Assembly (NCBI RefSeq): GCF_004349235.1
Contig: NZ_SMKY01000020.1
Coordinates: forward strand, 1 to 58,526
DNA length: 58,526 bases
DNA from: Actinomadura darangshiensis
Lineage (GTDB): Bacteria > Actinomycetota > Actinomycetes > Streptosporangiales > Streptosporangiaceae
Direction of reading: 5' to 3'
The position numbers and the translations under genes were made by a program. Below are positions 1-8,793 of the stretch, piece by piece. Every line of letters begins with the position of its first letter. Within the stretch, counting starts at the first letter, position 1. The notes under the pieces are model-generated. The model was not told the origin of the DNA and searched no databases. It saw nothing but the letters and a program-made list of their open reading frames with translations.

Positions 1-119
1 CCCCCGCGCCAGCACCGCCCCGCCTCCCGAACCGGCCGCCTGAGGAAGCGAGGTCCGCTCGGCGCGGCGAAAATCGCCTCCGCCGGAGCGATGAATCGGC
101 GGGGCCCCGGCGGTACACA

Positions 120-143
120 CTCTCGACCGATCCGGTTCGAGAG
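120..143. promoter_or_regulatory. Inverted repeat upstream of the SnoaL gene
   Basis: Seven-base arms CTCTCGA (120-126) and TCGAGAG (137-143) flank a 10-base spacer, and a smaller ACCG/CGGT dyad lies inside it. It ends about 10 bases before the start codon at 153, next to the ribosome binding site GAGGGGA. It may be an operator or a 5' leader hairpin. No regulator can be assigned. Confidence 0.4.
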
Positions 144-152
144 GGGAATCCC

Positions 153-539
153 ATGATGAACAGCAGCGAGACGGCCGTCCGCGAGGTGCTCGGACGGCTC
201 TACGAGGCATGGGCCGACAACGACGCCGACGCGTTCGCCGACCTCTACGTCGAGGACGCCACCGTGGTCATGCCCGGCATGTTCCACCAGGGCCGCCCGG
301 CGGTGCGCGACTTCATGGCGAAGGCGTTCGCCGGCCCGCTGAAGGGGTCCCGCGGCATCGACGAGCCGCAGGACATCCGGGTGGACGGCGACACCGCCGT
401 CATCGTCAGCAAGGCGGGCATCATCATGGCCGGGGAGGAGGAACTGCCGTCCGACCGCGAGCGGATCGCCACCTGGGTACTCTCGCGGCGTGACGGCCGT
501 TGGCTGGTGTCCGCCTACGCCAACGCGCCCGCCAACTGA
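153..539 (+). CDS. SnoaL-like / SgcJ-EcaC family protein
   Basis: A 128-residue cytoplasmic protein of the NTF2-like cone fold. The pattern of an N-terminal helix with LYEAWADNDADAFADLYVED, a conserved GR-x-AVRDFM stretch and a C-terminal RRDGRWLVSAYANA strand is that of SgcJ/EcaC/SnoaL-like proteins, which include isomerases, cyclases and ligand-binding domains. The start at 153 has GAGGGGA seven to ten bases upstream; ATG at 156 is equally possible. It ends 12 bases before a sigma factor gene that itself carries a C-terminal SnoaL domain, so the two are probably co-transcribed and may share a ligand. The substrate is unknown. Confidence 0.8.
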   Translation: MMNSSETAVREVLGRLYEAWADNDADAFADLYVEDATVVMPGMFHQGRPAVRDFMAKAFAGPLKGSRGIDEPQDIRVDGDTAVIVSKAGIIMAGEEELPSDRERIATWVLSRRDGRWLVSAYANAPAN

Positions 540-551
540 CGGAGGTCTCCC

Positions 552-1484
552 ATGGACGAGGACTTCGACTCCTACCGGCGCGAACTTCTGGTGCACTGCT
601 ACCGGATGGTCGGTTCCGTCCACGAGGCGGAGGACCTCGTCCAAGAGACGATGCTGCGGGCGTGGCGGTCGCGGGACCGCTACGACGAGCGGCTGGCGTC
701 CGTCCGCACCTGGCTCTACAGGATCGCGACGAACGCGTGCCTGACGGCCCTGCGGGGGCGGGCCCGGCGTCCGCTCCCGTCCGGGCTCGGCGCCCCGAGC
801 GACGACCCGGACGCGCCGCTCGCCCCCGACTTCGAGGTGCCGTGGCTGCACCCGTTCCCGGACGCGCTGCTGGACGATCCCGCGTCGCGGATCGTCCGGC
901 GGGGCAGCCTGCGGCTGGCGCTGGTCGCGGCGATGCAGGCGCTGCCGCCCCGGCAGCGGGCGGTGCTCATCCTGCGGGACGTCCTGGAGTACAGCGCGGC
1001 CGAGGTCGCGGCACTGCTGGAGACGTCCCCGGCCGCCGTGAACAGCGCCCTGCAGCGCGCCCGCGCCGGCCTCTCCGGCATCACGCCGGAGGAGGAGGTC
1101 GCCGAGCCGGACGACGCCGCCGTCAGCGCCGTCCTCGACCGCTACATCGCGTCGTTCGAGGCCGCCGACGTCGACGGCCTGGTGTCCCTGCTGACGGACG
1201 ACGCCGTCCTGGAGATGCCGCCCGTCCCGCTCTGGTACCTGGGCCGGGACGACTACGGCCGCTTCATGGCGCGCATCTTCGCGACACGCGGCGGCGACTG
1301 GCGGACGGCGCGGACCGCCGCCAACGGCCAGCCCGCCCTCGCCGCCTACCGCATGTCCGACGGCGCGTACCGCCTCCACACCGTGCAGATCTTCACGATC
1401 ACGCCGAAGGGCGTCTCCCGCAACGTCGTCTTCCAGGACCCCCGCGTCTTCGCCACCTTCGACCTGCCGCAAACCCTCGGCTGA
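552..1484 (+). CDS. ECF RNA polymerase sigma factor, SigG-like, with C-terminal SnoaL domain
   Basis: A 310-residue sigma-70 family factor. Region 2 covers about residues 8-75 (HCYRMVGSVHEAEDLVQETM, then RTWLYRIATNACLTALRGR). Region 4 lies around residues 125-175 (LPPRQRAVLILRDVLEYSAAEVAALL, a helix-turn-helix). The rest, from about residue 190, is a SnoaL-like domain (VLDRYIASFEAADVDGLVSLL). This layout, with the PLPSGLG segment after region 2, matches SigG-type ECF factors, whose SnoaL tail is thought to modulate activity in place of an anti-sigma factor. GGAGG lies before the ATG. No anti-sigma gene is adjacent; the SnoaL protein just upstream is the likely partner. Confidence 0.9.
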   Translation: MDEDFDSYRRELLVHCYRMVGSVHEAEDLVQETMLRAWRSRDRYDERLASVRTWLYRIATNACLTALRGRARRPLPSGLGAPSDDPDAPLAPDFEVPWLHPFPDALLDDPASRIVRRGSLRLALVAAMQALPPRQRAVLILRDVLEYSAAEVAALLETSPAAVNSALQRARAGLSGITPEEEVAEPDDAAVSAVLDRYIASFEAADVDGLVSLLTDDAVLEMPPVPLWYLGRDDYGRFMARIFATRGGDWRTARTAANGQPALAAYRMSDGAYRLHTVQIFTITPKGVSRNVVFQDPRVFATFDLPQTLG

Positions 1485-1585
1485 AACCTTGGTCTACCTG
1501 GTCGCCCGCGCGGCAGGCGTCCCGCCGGAGGCCGGGGACATCGGCGCCGCCGCGGCCGACCCGATCCCGGTCGGTATGTTCGGGA

Positions 1586-2071
1586 TTATGCGGTGTCCTT
1601 GGTGAGGCGGCCGAGTATCGCGTCGAGGCGGTGGAGGCGGCCGGTGAGCGGCTGGACACCGTCCCACCAGCAGATCGCGGTGATCTCCTCGTTGGGCGTG
1701 AAGCGGTCGTCGGGCGGCGTGGCCGGTGCGGTGTAGAGCGCGGCGTACTCGGTGCGCTGTTCGGTCCCGAGCTCGAAGCGGGCGTAGCCGACGAAGGCCG
1801 GGTTCTCTACGTGGATGCCGGCCTCTTCGCGCAGTTCCCGGACGGCTGCTTGGCGAGGTGTCTCTCCGGGGTCGATCATCCCGCCCGGAAGTTCCCAGCA
1901 TTGCCGATACCGGTTGAACACCAGCAGCAGCCGGCGGTCGTCGTGCCACACCGCCACCAGGGCGGCCGTCAATGGCGCGTCGCCGGGGCGGTCCTCTTCC
2001 GCGACCCGGTAGAACCCGGTCAACGCGTCGCCGTTGTCATCGCGGGCCAGTTCCGCGTCCATGCTCGACAT
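1586..2071 (-). CDS. NUDIX hydrolase
   Basis: The Nudix box is complete: a GG-x5-E-x7-REL-x-EEAGI pattern spans GGMIDPGETP and AAVRELREEAGI, the Mg-binding helix that hydrolyses nucleoside diphosphates linked to another group. The C-terminal ITAICWWDGVQPL is typical of the family. The product is about 161 residues from ATG 2071. A longer reading from GTG 2173 (195 residues) adds a low-complexity leader, so I prefer the shorter one, but neither start has a strong ribosome binding site. It diverges from the WD40 gene at 2221. The substrate cannot be told from the sequence. Confidence 0.85.
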   Translation of the reverse strand: MSSMDAELARDDNGDALTGFYRVAEEDRPGDAPLTAALVAVWHDDRRLLLVFNRYRQCWELPGGMIDPGETPRQAAVRELREEAGIHVENPAFVGYARFELGTEQRTEYAALYTAPATPPDDRFTPNEEITAICWWDGVQPLTGRLHRLDAILGRLTKDTA

Positions 2072-2220
2072 GAAACAGGAGAGCGCACGTCCTGGAAAGT
2101 GCTCGGGACCGGTCCCGGAATCGTGCGGCACAATGCGTAAGGAGTCATTTTCTCTGCGAGATGCGCGAGGCACTATGGGCGACGTGACCCATCGCGACAG
2201 GGGACCCTCCGGGTGGGCGA

Positions 2221-4155
2221 ATGAGTGATTCCCAGCTGGCCCGTCTGACCGCCCGGGTCTCGGACACGTCCAGGATGTTCGGTGGGCGGCGGCGCAAACG
2301 AGCGGCCGAAAAGCTGGCCGTGCTCGGTACGTCCGAAGCCATGGCCGTGCTCGCCGACGCGTTCGTGAACACGACGGATCCCCACGTCGGCGAGATCGCG
2401 CGCGACGCGCTCCAGGGCGTCCGGGAGCAGGACGCGATCGACGCCGTGGCGGACGTGGCGGTCACGGCCGGCGACGAGCGCCTCGCGAACCTGCTGGTCG
2501 AGGCGGGCCCGGCGCCCTCTGATCCCGGCCGGCACGCCGTGGTGCTGTTCCTGGCGGGCGAGTTCGACCGCTACACCGACCTCGACTTCGACGGCAGCCT
2601 GCTGCGGGGCGCGAGTGCCGGGGCCGGGGAGGCGCTGCGCCTGCGGCTGGCCGAGCAGGCGCGCGCGGGTGGGCGGCTGGAGTGGGTGCGGGCGGTCGCG
2701 TCCGGGACCGCGCACCAGGCCGGCCGGGTGTCCGATCCCGAGTGGGGCGCGCTGGTCCAGACGCTGATGGCCGCCCGGCGGTGGGACGAGCTGTGGCGGC
2801 TGGCCCTCGACGCCCCGGTGACGCGGGCCGCGCCGGTCGTGGCGTCCCTCGGGGACGTGCGGTGGCGGCCGGACGGGACCGCCCCGGGCGACTACGCCGA
2901 GCTGGTGCGGCTGGCGACGCGCGCCCGCGACTCGGAGGTCCCCGCCACTACCCGGTTCGGCGAGAAGCATCTGAGGTCCATCGCCGCCCCTCCCGTCCAG
3001 GCCATGGCCGTGACCCGCGACGGACGGCTGCTGGTCACCGGCAGCTACCGGGCCCGCGGACGGCTGTGGTCGGTGTCCTCGGGGACGACGAAAAGAGAGT
3101 TCGGCTCCCAGCACATGGTGACGATGACGTTCACTCCCGACGGAAAGCTGCTGATCACGGGGGACATGCGCGGGGTGATCAAGCTCTGGAACTTCCCCTC
3201 AGGGACGCTGGCCGGGGAGTATTCGCACACCATGGCCAAGGGCAACGCGGTGCTGGCGCGCAACCTGCTGACCATTGTGCCTTCTCCCGATGCCACTCTG
3301 CTGGCCACCGGTGGATACGGCCCCAACATCCAGTTGTGGCGCCTTTCCTCGGGCACGCTGACACGCACCGCCACTCTTCACGCGGACCCGCTCTGGGTTC
3401 CGTGCATGGCCATAACGCCGGACGGCGGCATGCTCGTCAGCGGTGGGCAGAAGGGCAATCTGCGCCTCTGGAAACTGCCCTCCGGTACACCGCTGCGGAC
3501 CCTCGACGGCCACACCGACCATGTCGGCGCCGTGGCCGTCACCCCGGACGGCTCGCTGCTGGCCAGCGGCGGCTACGACGGCACCGTCCGGCTCTGGCAT
3601 CTGCCGTCGGGCGAGCCCGCGGGCGTGCTCACGGGGCATACCAGCCTCATCCGGGCACTGGCCATGACACCGGACGGCACGTTGCTCGCGAGCGGAGGCA
3701 AGGACCGCGTCGTCCGGCTCTGGCATCTGCCCTCCGGCGAGCCCGCCGGAGAGCTCCGGGGCCACCGCCGCGGAATCATCGAGTGCATGGCGGTCACCCC
3801 GGACGGTTCGATGCTCGCCAGCGCAACGACGAACGGCCACATGCTCTGGTGGACGCGCAGGCAGTCGAAGCTCCACGCCCTGGTCCGCACGCCCCTCAGC
3901 GAGGTGAACCCCGATGAGATACGCCGCTCGTCGCACTGGTCCGACGAGTTCTCCCCGGCCGAACGCGCCTGGTTCGACCTGGCCAGTGCACTCGTGAAGT
4001 GGCGCCACCGGCACGATGTCGAGCTCCTCGACGCCTCCTACGCCGACCAGGCCGCATCCCACGATGTCGAACTCACCGACGACGACGTCCCGCAGCGCCC
4101 CGCGCCCCAGCGGCGTCCGAACCGGCCGAAGCGCAAACGGAAGGGGAAGCGGTGA
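2221..4155 (+). CDS. HEAT-like plus seven-repeat WD40 protein, first gene of the Hsp70/Ycf46 operon
   Basis: A 644-residue protein with three parts. Residues 1-250 are helical and HEAT-like (AEKLAVLGTSEAMAVLADAF, IARDALQGVREQDAIDAVAD). About residues 258-545 hold seven WD40 repeats, each with a TPDG-x-LLASGG type turn followed by VRLWHLPSGE, enough for one closed seven-blade propeller. The tail is strongly basic (NRPKRKRKGKR). Such proteins are scaffolds, so it may gather the operon's products or recognise a client. Its stop overlaps the next gene's GTG start by four bases, which indicates translational coupling. No enzymatic motif, signal peptide or membrane segment is seen. Confidence 0.85.
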   Translation: MSDSQLARLTARVSDTSRMFGGRRRKRAAEKLAVLGTSEAMAVLADAFVNTTDPHVGEIARDALQGVREQDAIDAVADVAVTAGDERLANLLVEAGPAPSDPGRHAVVLFLAGEFDRYTDLDFDGSLLRGASAGAGEALRLRLAEQARAGGRLEWVRAVASGTAHQAGRVSDPEWGALVQTLMAARRWDELWRLALDAPVTRAAPVVASLGDVRWRPDGTAPGDYAELVRLATRARDSEVPATTRFGEKHLRSIAAPPVQAMAVTRDGRLLVTGSYRARGRLWSVSSGTTKREFGSQHMVTMTFTPDGKLLITGDMRGVIKLWNFPSGTLAGEYSHTMAKGNAVLARNLLTIVPSPDATLLATGGYGPNIQLWRLSSGTLTRTATLHADPLWVPCMAITPDGGMLVSGGQKGNLRLWKLPSGTPLRTLDGHTDHVGAVAVTPDGSLLASGGYDGTVRLWHLPSGEPAGVLTGHTSLIRALAMTPDGTLLASGGKDRVVRLWHLPSGEPAGELRGHRRGIIECMAVTPDGSMLASATTNGHMLWWTRRQSKLHALVRTPLSEVNPDEIRRSSHWSDEFSPAERAWFDLASALVKWRHRHDVELLDASYADQAASHDVELTDDDVPQRPAPQRRPNRPKRKRKGKR

Positions 4156-4700
4156 ACGCCACCGCCAGGGTCGCCCGGGTACTGCGCGGGCTGCTGCCGG
4201 GAAGCATCGAGGAGACTCTGCGGCTGCGGCGCGAGTTGCGCGAGGCGCGCCTGGAGCTCGCCGAGCGCGACCGGTCCGTCGAGCGGTTGCGGGCCGACCT
4301 CACGCGGGCTCGCGAGGGCGCCGAGGAGGGCGCCCGGCAGCGGACCCGCGCCGACGTGGAGCGACTCGTCACGACGATCGGCGCACCGCTCGTGCAGTTG
4401 TCGACGCAGGCGCGGCTGCACCGTTCGGGCAGTGCGCAGGTGCGTACCGATGACGTCGTGGAGGTCGGCGCCCGGCTGCTGCGCCTGCTGCGGGACGCCG
4501 GCGTCGACACGGTCGGCGAGCCGGGCACGGCGCGGCCGTTCGACCCGGACCGGCACGAGCCGCTGAGCGCGGAGGCGGCGCCGGCCCCGGGAGAGCCGGT
4601 GCTGGTCCGGGTGATCGGCCTGTCCTTCGACGGACGGGTCGTCCGCAAGGCCGGCGTCGAACCGACGGATGAGACCGCGGGCGAAGAGGGGGAGCGCTGA
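4152..4700 (+). CDS. GrpE-like nucleotide exchange factor
   Basis: A 182-residue protein starting at GTG 4152, overlapping the WD40 stop by four bases. A long heptad-rich helix (residues about 18-60, LRLRRELREARLELAERDRS) is followed by a helical segment and a small C-terminal beta region with VLVRVIGLSFDGRVVRKAGV, which resembles the GrpE beta-wing. It sits directly before an Hsp70-like gene (TGATG overlap at 4698-4702). Long coiled coil, beta domain and position together suggest a dedicated exchange factor for that ATPase. Sequence similarity to GrpE is weak by eye, so the name rests partly on context. It is not the housekeeping grpE, which normally sits between dnaK and dnaJ. Confidence 0.6.
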   Translation: MNATARVARVLRGLLPGSIEETLRLRRELREARLELAERDRSVERLRADLTRAREGAEEGARQRTRADVERLVTTIGAPLVQLSTQARLHRSGSAQVRTDDVVEVGARLLRLLRDAGVDTVGEPGTARPFDPDRHEPLSAEAAPAPGEPVLVRVIGLSFDGRVVRKAGVEPTDETAGEEGER

Positions 4701-6331
4701 TGGCGGGTCGGCTGGGCGTCGACTTCGGTACGAGCAACACGGTCGCGGCCGTCTGGGACGAGGCGTCGGGCCAGGGCGTGACCGTGAGCATCCCCGACTA
4801 CGGGCGGCTGCTCGGCCACGGCGCCCACCGGGTGCCCGTGGTGCCTTCGCTGATCCACTACGCCGAGGACGGGAAGCAGCTCCTCGGCGACCAGGTGCTG
4901 TCGACGGGCAGGTACCACGCGGCGGGCACCTTCCGCTGGATGAAGCGCTACATCTCCAACCGGAGCCCCCAGAAGATGGCGGTGAACGGCCGGAGGGTGT
5001 CGCACGACGAGGCCGGCCGCGACTTCCTGTCCGCGGTCCTGGCCCTCGCCGCCGTCGAGGCGGGCAGCGCGGGCGAGGAGATCGCCCTGACCGCCCCGGT
5101 CGAGTCGTTCGAGCACTACGAGGACTGGCTCGCCGACGCGGCCGAGTCGGCGGGCATGCCCCGCTTCCGGCTGATCGACGAGCCGTCGGCGGCCGTGCTC
5201 GGCTACGGCGCGCACATCCGGCCCGGGCACGCCTACCTCATGTTCGACTTCGGCGGCGGCACGGTCCAGGCGGCCGTCGTGCGCGTCCAGGACGAGGACG
5301 ACCGCGCGGGTTCGGGCCGGTACTGCCGGGTCCTCGGCAAGGCGGGCGACGACATCGGCGGCTCCACCATCGACCAGTGGATCTACGAGGAGCTGCTGGC
5401 GCGCTGCGGACGTGGCGACAGCGACGAGGACGTCCGCCGGCTCAGCCGGGCCTTGCTCGTGGAGTGCGAGCGCGCCAAGGAGGCCCTGTCCGAGCCGGGC
5501 CGCGAGCGGGCCGAGATCAGCGTCATGGACCCGGACACCGGGTCCGTCCTCGGCATCGATCTGATCCGCGGCGGCGCGGAGCCCCCCGGCGAGCGCGTGG
5601 TGTCGTTCGAGGCCCTGCTGGACCGGCGGGACCTGTTCTCCCGCATCGACAAGGTCGTGCGCCGGGCGCTGGCGGCGGCGGCCACCCGCGGCTACGACGA
5701 GGACGATCTGGCCGCCGTCCTGATGGTCGGCGGGAGCAGCCTGATCCCGTCGGTGCGCCGGACGCTGGAGCGCATCTTCGGCCGCGAGCGGGTGCTCAGC
5801 GACCGGCCGCTGGACGCCGTGGCCCGCGGCGCGGCGGGGTTCGCGGCCGGCACGGACTTCTACGACCACATCCAGCACGACTACGCGGTGCGCTGGTTCG
5901 ACCGGAAGAGCGGGCGGTACGAGTACCGCACCTGCGTCAAGGCCGGTACGGCCTACCCGACCACCGAACCCGTCCACAGCATGACGGTCCGCGCGACCCA
6001 CGACGGGCAGCGGGAGCTCGGCATCGCCATCTACGAGCTCACCGGCCGGCGGCACGGCGGTTCCGCGGGCGCGACGGAGCTGGTGTGCGACCCGTCCGGT
6101 GCCTGGCGGGTCCGGGAGATCTCGCCCGAGGACGACGAATCCCGCAGCCGCTTCTGGATCAACGAGCAGAGCCCGATGTTCCTGCATGCCAAGCCGCACG
6201 CGTCCGCCGGGCAGGCGCGGTTCCGCGTGGAGTTCGGCATCGACGCCAACAAGCGGCTGCTTTTGACCGCACACGACCTGGTCAGCGGGCGGGTGACGCA
6301 CCGCGACCACCCCGTGGTGAAGCTGACGTAG
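4700..6331 (+). CDS. Hsp70-like (DnaK-type) ATPase without a helical lid
   Basis: A 543-residue Hsp70/actin-fold ATPase. Phosphate-1 is GVDFGTSNT (residues 5-13), phosphate-2 is FDFGGGT (about 181-187), the DEPSAAVLGYG connector precedes it, and the adenosine motif is LMVGGSSLIPSVRR (about 340). The nucleotide domain is followed by roughly 150 residues that could form a beta substrate domain, but the helical lid of DnaK (about 640 residues) is missing. It starts on the stop of the GrpE-like gene and is followed nine bases later by the DUF2997 gene. Its role is probably ATP-driven remodelling of a client made or modified by its neighbours. No J-domain protein is encoded nearby. Confidence 0.88.
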   Translation: MAGRLGVDFGTSNTVAAVWDEASGQGVTVSIPDYGRLLGHGAHRVPVVPSLIHYAEDGKQLLGDQVLSTGRYHAAGTFRWMKRYISNRSPQKMAVNGRRVSHDEAGRDFLSAVLALAAVEAGSAGEEIALTAPVESFEHYEDWLADAAESAGMPRFRLIDEPSAAVLGYGAHIRPGHAYLMFDFGGGTVQAAVVRVQDEDDRAGSGRYCRVLGKAGDDIGGSTIDQWIYEELLARCGRGDSDEDVRRLSRALLVECERAKEALSEPGRERAEISVMDPDTGSVLGIDLIRGGAEPPGERVVSFEALLDRRDLFSRIDKVVRRALAAAATRGYDEDDLAAVLMVGGSSLIPSVRRTLERIFGRERVLSDRPLDAVARGAAGFAAGTDFYDHIQHDYAVRWFDRKSGRYEYRTCVKAGTAYPTTEPVHSMTVRATHDGQRELGIAIYELTGRRHGGSAGATELVCDPSGAWRVREISPEDDESRSRFWINEQSPMFLHAKPHASAGQARFRVEFGIDANKRLLLTAHDLVSGRVTHRDHPVVKLT

Positions 6332-6340
6332 GAGGGACGC

Positions 6341-6553
6341 ATGGAACTGCAGGAAGTCGAGGTGTTCATCGCACCCGACGGCACCACCAGGATCGAGGTG
6401 CGCGGCGTGTCCGGGGCGGGCTGCCTCGACCTGACCGAGGACCTGGAGAAGGCGCTCGGGGGCCGTGTCATCGAACGCGAGCTGACCGCCGAGGCCCAGG
6501 AGGTGCTCCAGCAGCGCACCGAGGAGCGGGTGCGGCGCGAGCCGAACCCGTGA
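6341..6553 (+). CDS. DUF2997 domain small protein
   Basis: A 70-residue acidic protein beginning MELQEVEVFIAPDGTTRIEV, with the pattern strand, DG turn, strand, then GAGCLDLTEDLEKALGG, as in DUF2997 proteins. These recur beside DUF1257 and Ycf46-type ATPases, as here. Its function is unknown. GGAGGG lies before the ATG at 6341. Its stop overlaps the GTG start of the radical SAM gene by four bases (6550-6553). A small protein coupled to a radical SAM enzyme could be its substrate or an adaptor; the single Cys (in GAGCLDL) and the Glu-rich tail are the visible candidate sites. That role is speculative. Confidence 0.75.
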   Translation: MELQEVEVFIAPDGTTRIEVRGVSGAGCLDLTEDLEKALGGRVIERELTAEAQEVLQQRTEERVRREPNP

Positions 6554-7173
6554 GCCGCCCGCGGCAGGGGCTGCGCCTGCACGGCTTCGAGCCGTACAGC
6601 GCCGCCAACGGCCCCGGTACCCGGGCCGTTGTCTGGGTGCAGGGCTGCACGCTCGGCTGCCCCGGGTGCTTCAACCCCGAGTCCCATGGACGGGGTGGCG
6701 ACGAGACGGACGTGGACGAGCTGTTCGATCGCGTCCGGGGCCTCGGGGACGCCGTCGAAGGGGTGACGATCAGCGGCGGCGAGCCGCTCCAGCAGTGCGA
6801 GCCGGTCCTGCGGCTGCTGGGACGGATCCGCGCCGAGACGTCCCTGTCGGCCGTCCTGTTCACCGGGTACCGCTGGGCGGAGGTGGCCCGTATGCCGAAG
6901 GCGGCCGGCCTGCGCGACCGCGTCGACGTGCTGCTCGCCGGACGGTACGAGCCCCAGCAGCGCATCGCCCGGGGTCTGCGGGGTTCCGCCAACAAGACCG
7001 TGCACCTGTTCAGCGACCGGTACACGCTGGACGATCTCGTCGCGGTACCGGACGCGGAGGTGGTCATCCACCCCGACGGGCGGCTGACCCTCACCGGAAT
7101 CGACCCGCTCGCCTTCACCAGCGGGGCCACGGGTCCGCAACATCAGTCAGTCGACATCGAGGTGCGCGAGTGA
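6550..7173 (+). CDS. Short radical SAM protein, NrdG/PflA-like activase type
   Basis: A 207-residue protein from GTG 6550, overlapping the previous stop by four bases. The cluster motif CTLGCPGC (CX3CX2C, about residues 33-40) would bind a [4Fe-4S] cluster, and ISGGEPLQQ is the GGE-type SAM-binding motif. The opening HGFEPYSAANGPGTRAVVWVQG resembles NrdG/PflA activases. There is no SPASM or extra ferredoxin domain, so it should carry a single cluster. No glycyl radical enzyme or anaerobic reductase is encoded nearby, so its target is probably a product of this operon. Its stop overlaps the AAA+ start by four bases (7170-7173). Confidence 0.85.
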   Translation: MSRPRQGLRLHGFEPYSAANGPGTRAVVWVQGCTLGCPGCFNPESHGRGGDETDVDELFDRVRGLGDAVEGVTISGGEPLQQCEPVLRLLGRIRAETSLSAVLFTGYRWAEVARMPKAAGLRDRVDVLLAGRYEPQQRIARGLRGSANKTVHLFSDRYTLDDLVAVPDAEVVIHPDGRLTLTGIDPLAFTSGATGPQHQSVDIEVRE

Positions 7174-8753
7174 GCAACGTGAGTTTCGACAAGAACGGCC
7201 GTCCAGCCGTTTCCGGGAACGGTCATATGAACTTCGAGGCGGAACTCGACCTGTTCTTGCGGGCCCGGTACACGCTGGTTGTGGTCGTCACCCACGAGGA
7301 GGAGCGGGCGCTGCGGGCCATCGCCGACGTCTGCGAGCGCGGGCAGCGCTCCTGCCTCGCCTGGGACCTGGCCGACGGGTTCGAGGCGCTCAGCGGCAAG
7401 CCCGGCAACCTGCCCACCGCGAAGGATCCGCTGACCGTGATCGAGCAGGTGGAGAAGGCCGGCGGGGACATCACCTTCGTCCTGAAGGACTTCCACGAAT
7501 GCTGGTCCAATCCCCAGGTGAAACGGAAGCTCCGCAACACGGCGCAACGGCTGAAGTTCACCCGCAAATCCATCGTCGTCGTCTCTCCCACTCGCAAGGT
7601 CCCCGAAGAGTTGAAGAACGAGACCGAGGTTCTGGAACTCCCGCTGCCCGACGGCGAGCAATTGGACGGCGTCCTCAGCGGGCTCACCAGAACACCCGGA
7701 ATCAAGATCGACCTGACGCCCGCCGGGCGGGAGAAGCTGGGCCAGGCGGCGCTGGGCATGACGGCCGCGCAGGCCGGCCGCGCCTACGCCAAGTCCATCG
7801 TCCGCGACGGCGCGCTGGACGACCGGCACATCGAAGCCGTCGTGCGGGAGAAGAGGGAGGTCATCCGGGAGAGCGAGGCACTGGAGTTCTATCCGGTGCA
7901 CGAGACCCCGGACGACGTGGGCGGCCTCGACGTGCTCAAGCAGTGGCTCCGGCTGCGGGAGCGCGCCTTCACCCAGGAGGCCCGCGACTACGGGCTGCCC
8001 GCGCCCAAGGGCATGGCGCTGATCGGCATCCCGGGCACCGGTAAGAGCCTGACCGCCAAGATGATCGGCGGACTGTGGCGGCTGCCGCTGCTGCGCCTCG
8101 ATGTCGGCGCCCTGTTCGGCTCGCTGGTCGGCGAGGCGGAGGAGCGCACCCGCAGGGCGCTGCGGCTGGCCGAGACGGTGGCGCCGTGCGTGATGTGGAT
8201 CGACGAGATGGAGAAGGCGCTCGCGCACGGCGGCGGCGACTCGGGCACCAGCACGCGCGTGTTCGGCACGATCCTGACCTGGATGCAGGAGAAGACGGCG
8301 CCCTGCTTCGTCGTCGGCACCGCGAACGACGTCTCCAGCCTGCCGCCGGAGGTGCTCCGCAAGGGCCGCTTCGACGAGATCTTCTTCCTCGACCTGCCCA
8401 CCGCCGAGGAACGCGCCGAGATCTTCTCGGTGCACCTGCGCAAACGCCGCCGGCTTCCGGAGGACTTCGACATCGCGCGGCTGGCGGCCGGTGCCGAGGG
8501 GTACGTCGGCGCCGAGATCGAGCAGACGATCGTCGACGCGATGTACGTGGGCTTCCACCAGGACCGCGAGTTCACCACCGGCGACATCCTCGCCGCGCTC
8601 TCCCGCCAGGTACCGCTGTCGGTGTCGCAGCGCGAGACGATCGGCGCGCTGCGCGCCTGGATGCGGGACGGCCGCGCGCAGTCGGCGTCCTTCGAAGAAG
8701 CCGTCGAGGCGGAACGCCAGTTCGTCGTCCCCCTCGAACCACTGGGCCCGTGA
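7170..8753 (+). CDS. Ycf46-like AAA+ ATPase
   Basis: A 527-residue protein from GTG 7170, in the GTGA overlap with the radical SAM stop. The N-terminal half (about residues 15-200) is the Ycf46-type regulatory region (FLRARYTLVVVVTHEEERAL, then FVLKDFHECWSNPQVKRKLR). The AAA+ module follows: Walker A GIPGTGKS (about 286-293), Walker B VMWIDEME (about 340), and the family-specific PPEVLRKGRFDEIFFLDLP with the arginine finger region. Ycf46 is conserved in cyanobacteria and algal plastids and is little characterised. Here it is linked to DUF2997 and DUF1257 partners, as in phototrophs, in a non-photosynthetic actinomycete. Confidence 0.9.
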   Translation: MSNVSFDKNGRPAVSGNGHMNFEAELDLFLRARYTLVVVVTHEEERALRAIADVCERGQRSCLAWDLADGFEALSGKPGNLPTAKDPLTVIEQVEKAGGDITFVLKDFHECWSNPQVKRKLRNTAQRLKFTRKSIVVVSPTRKVPEELKNETEVLELPLPDGEQLDGVLSGLTRTPGIKIDLTPAGREKLGQAALGMTAAQAGRAYAKSIVRDGALDDRHIEAVVREKREVIRESEALEFYPVHETPDDVGGLDVLKQWLRLRERAFTQEARDYGLPAPKGMALIGIPGTGKSLTAKMIGGLWRLPLLRLDVGALFGSLVGEAEERTRRALRLAETVAPCVMWIDEMEKALAHGGGDSGTSTRVFGTILTWMQEKTAPCFVVGTANDVSSLPPEVLRKGRFDEIFFLDLPTAEERAEIFSVHLRKRRRLPEDFDIARLAAGAEGYVGAEIEQTIVDAMYVGFHQDREFTTGDILAALSRQVPLSVSQRETIGALRAWMRDGRAQSASFEEAVEAERQFVVPLEPLGP

Positions 8754-8793
8754 GCCCCCATCCGCCCGTCGACGTCCCCTGGCCGGAGACCCC

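Noticed and set aside
4073..6310. A 745-codon open frame antisense to the GrpE/Hsp70 genes
   Set aside because: High GC makes long antisense frames common. Its translation is low-complexity with no domain, while both sense genes have clear motifs.
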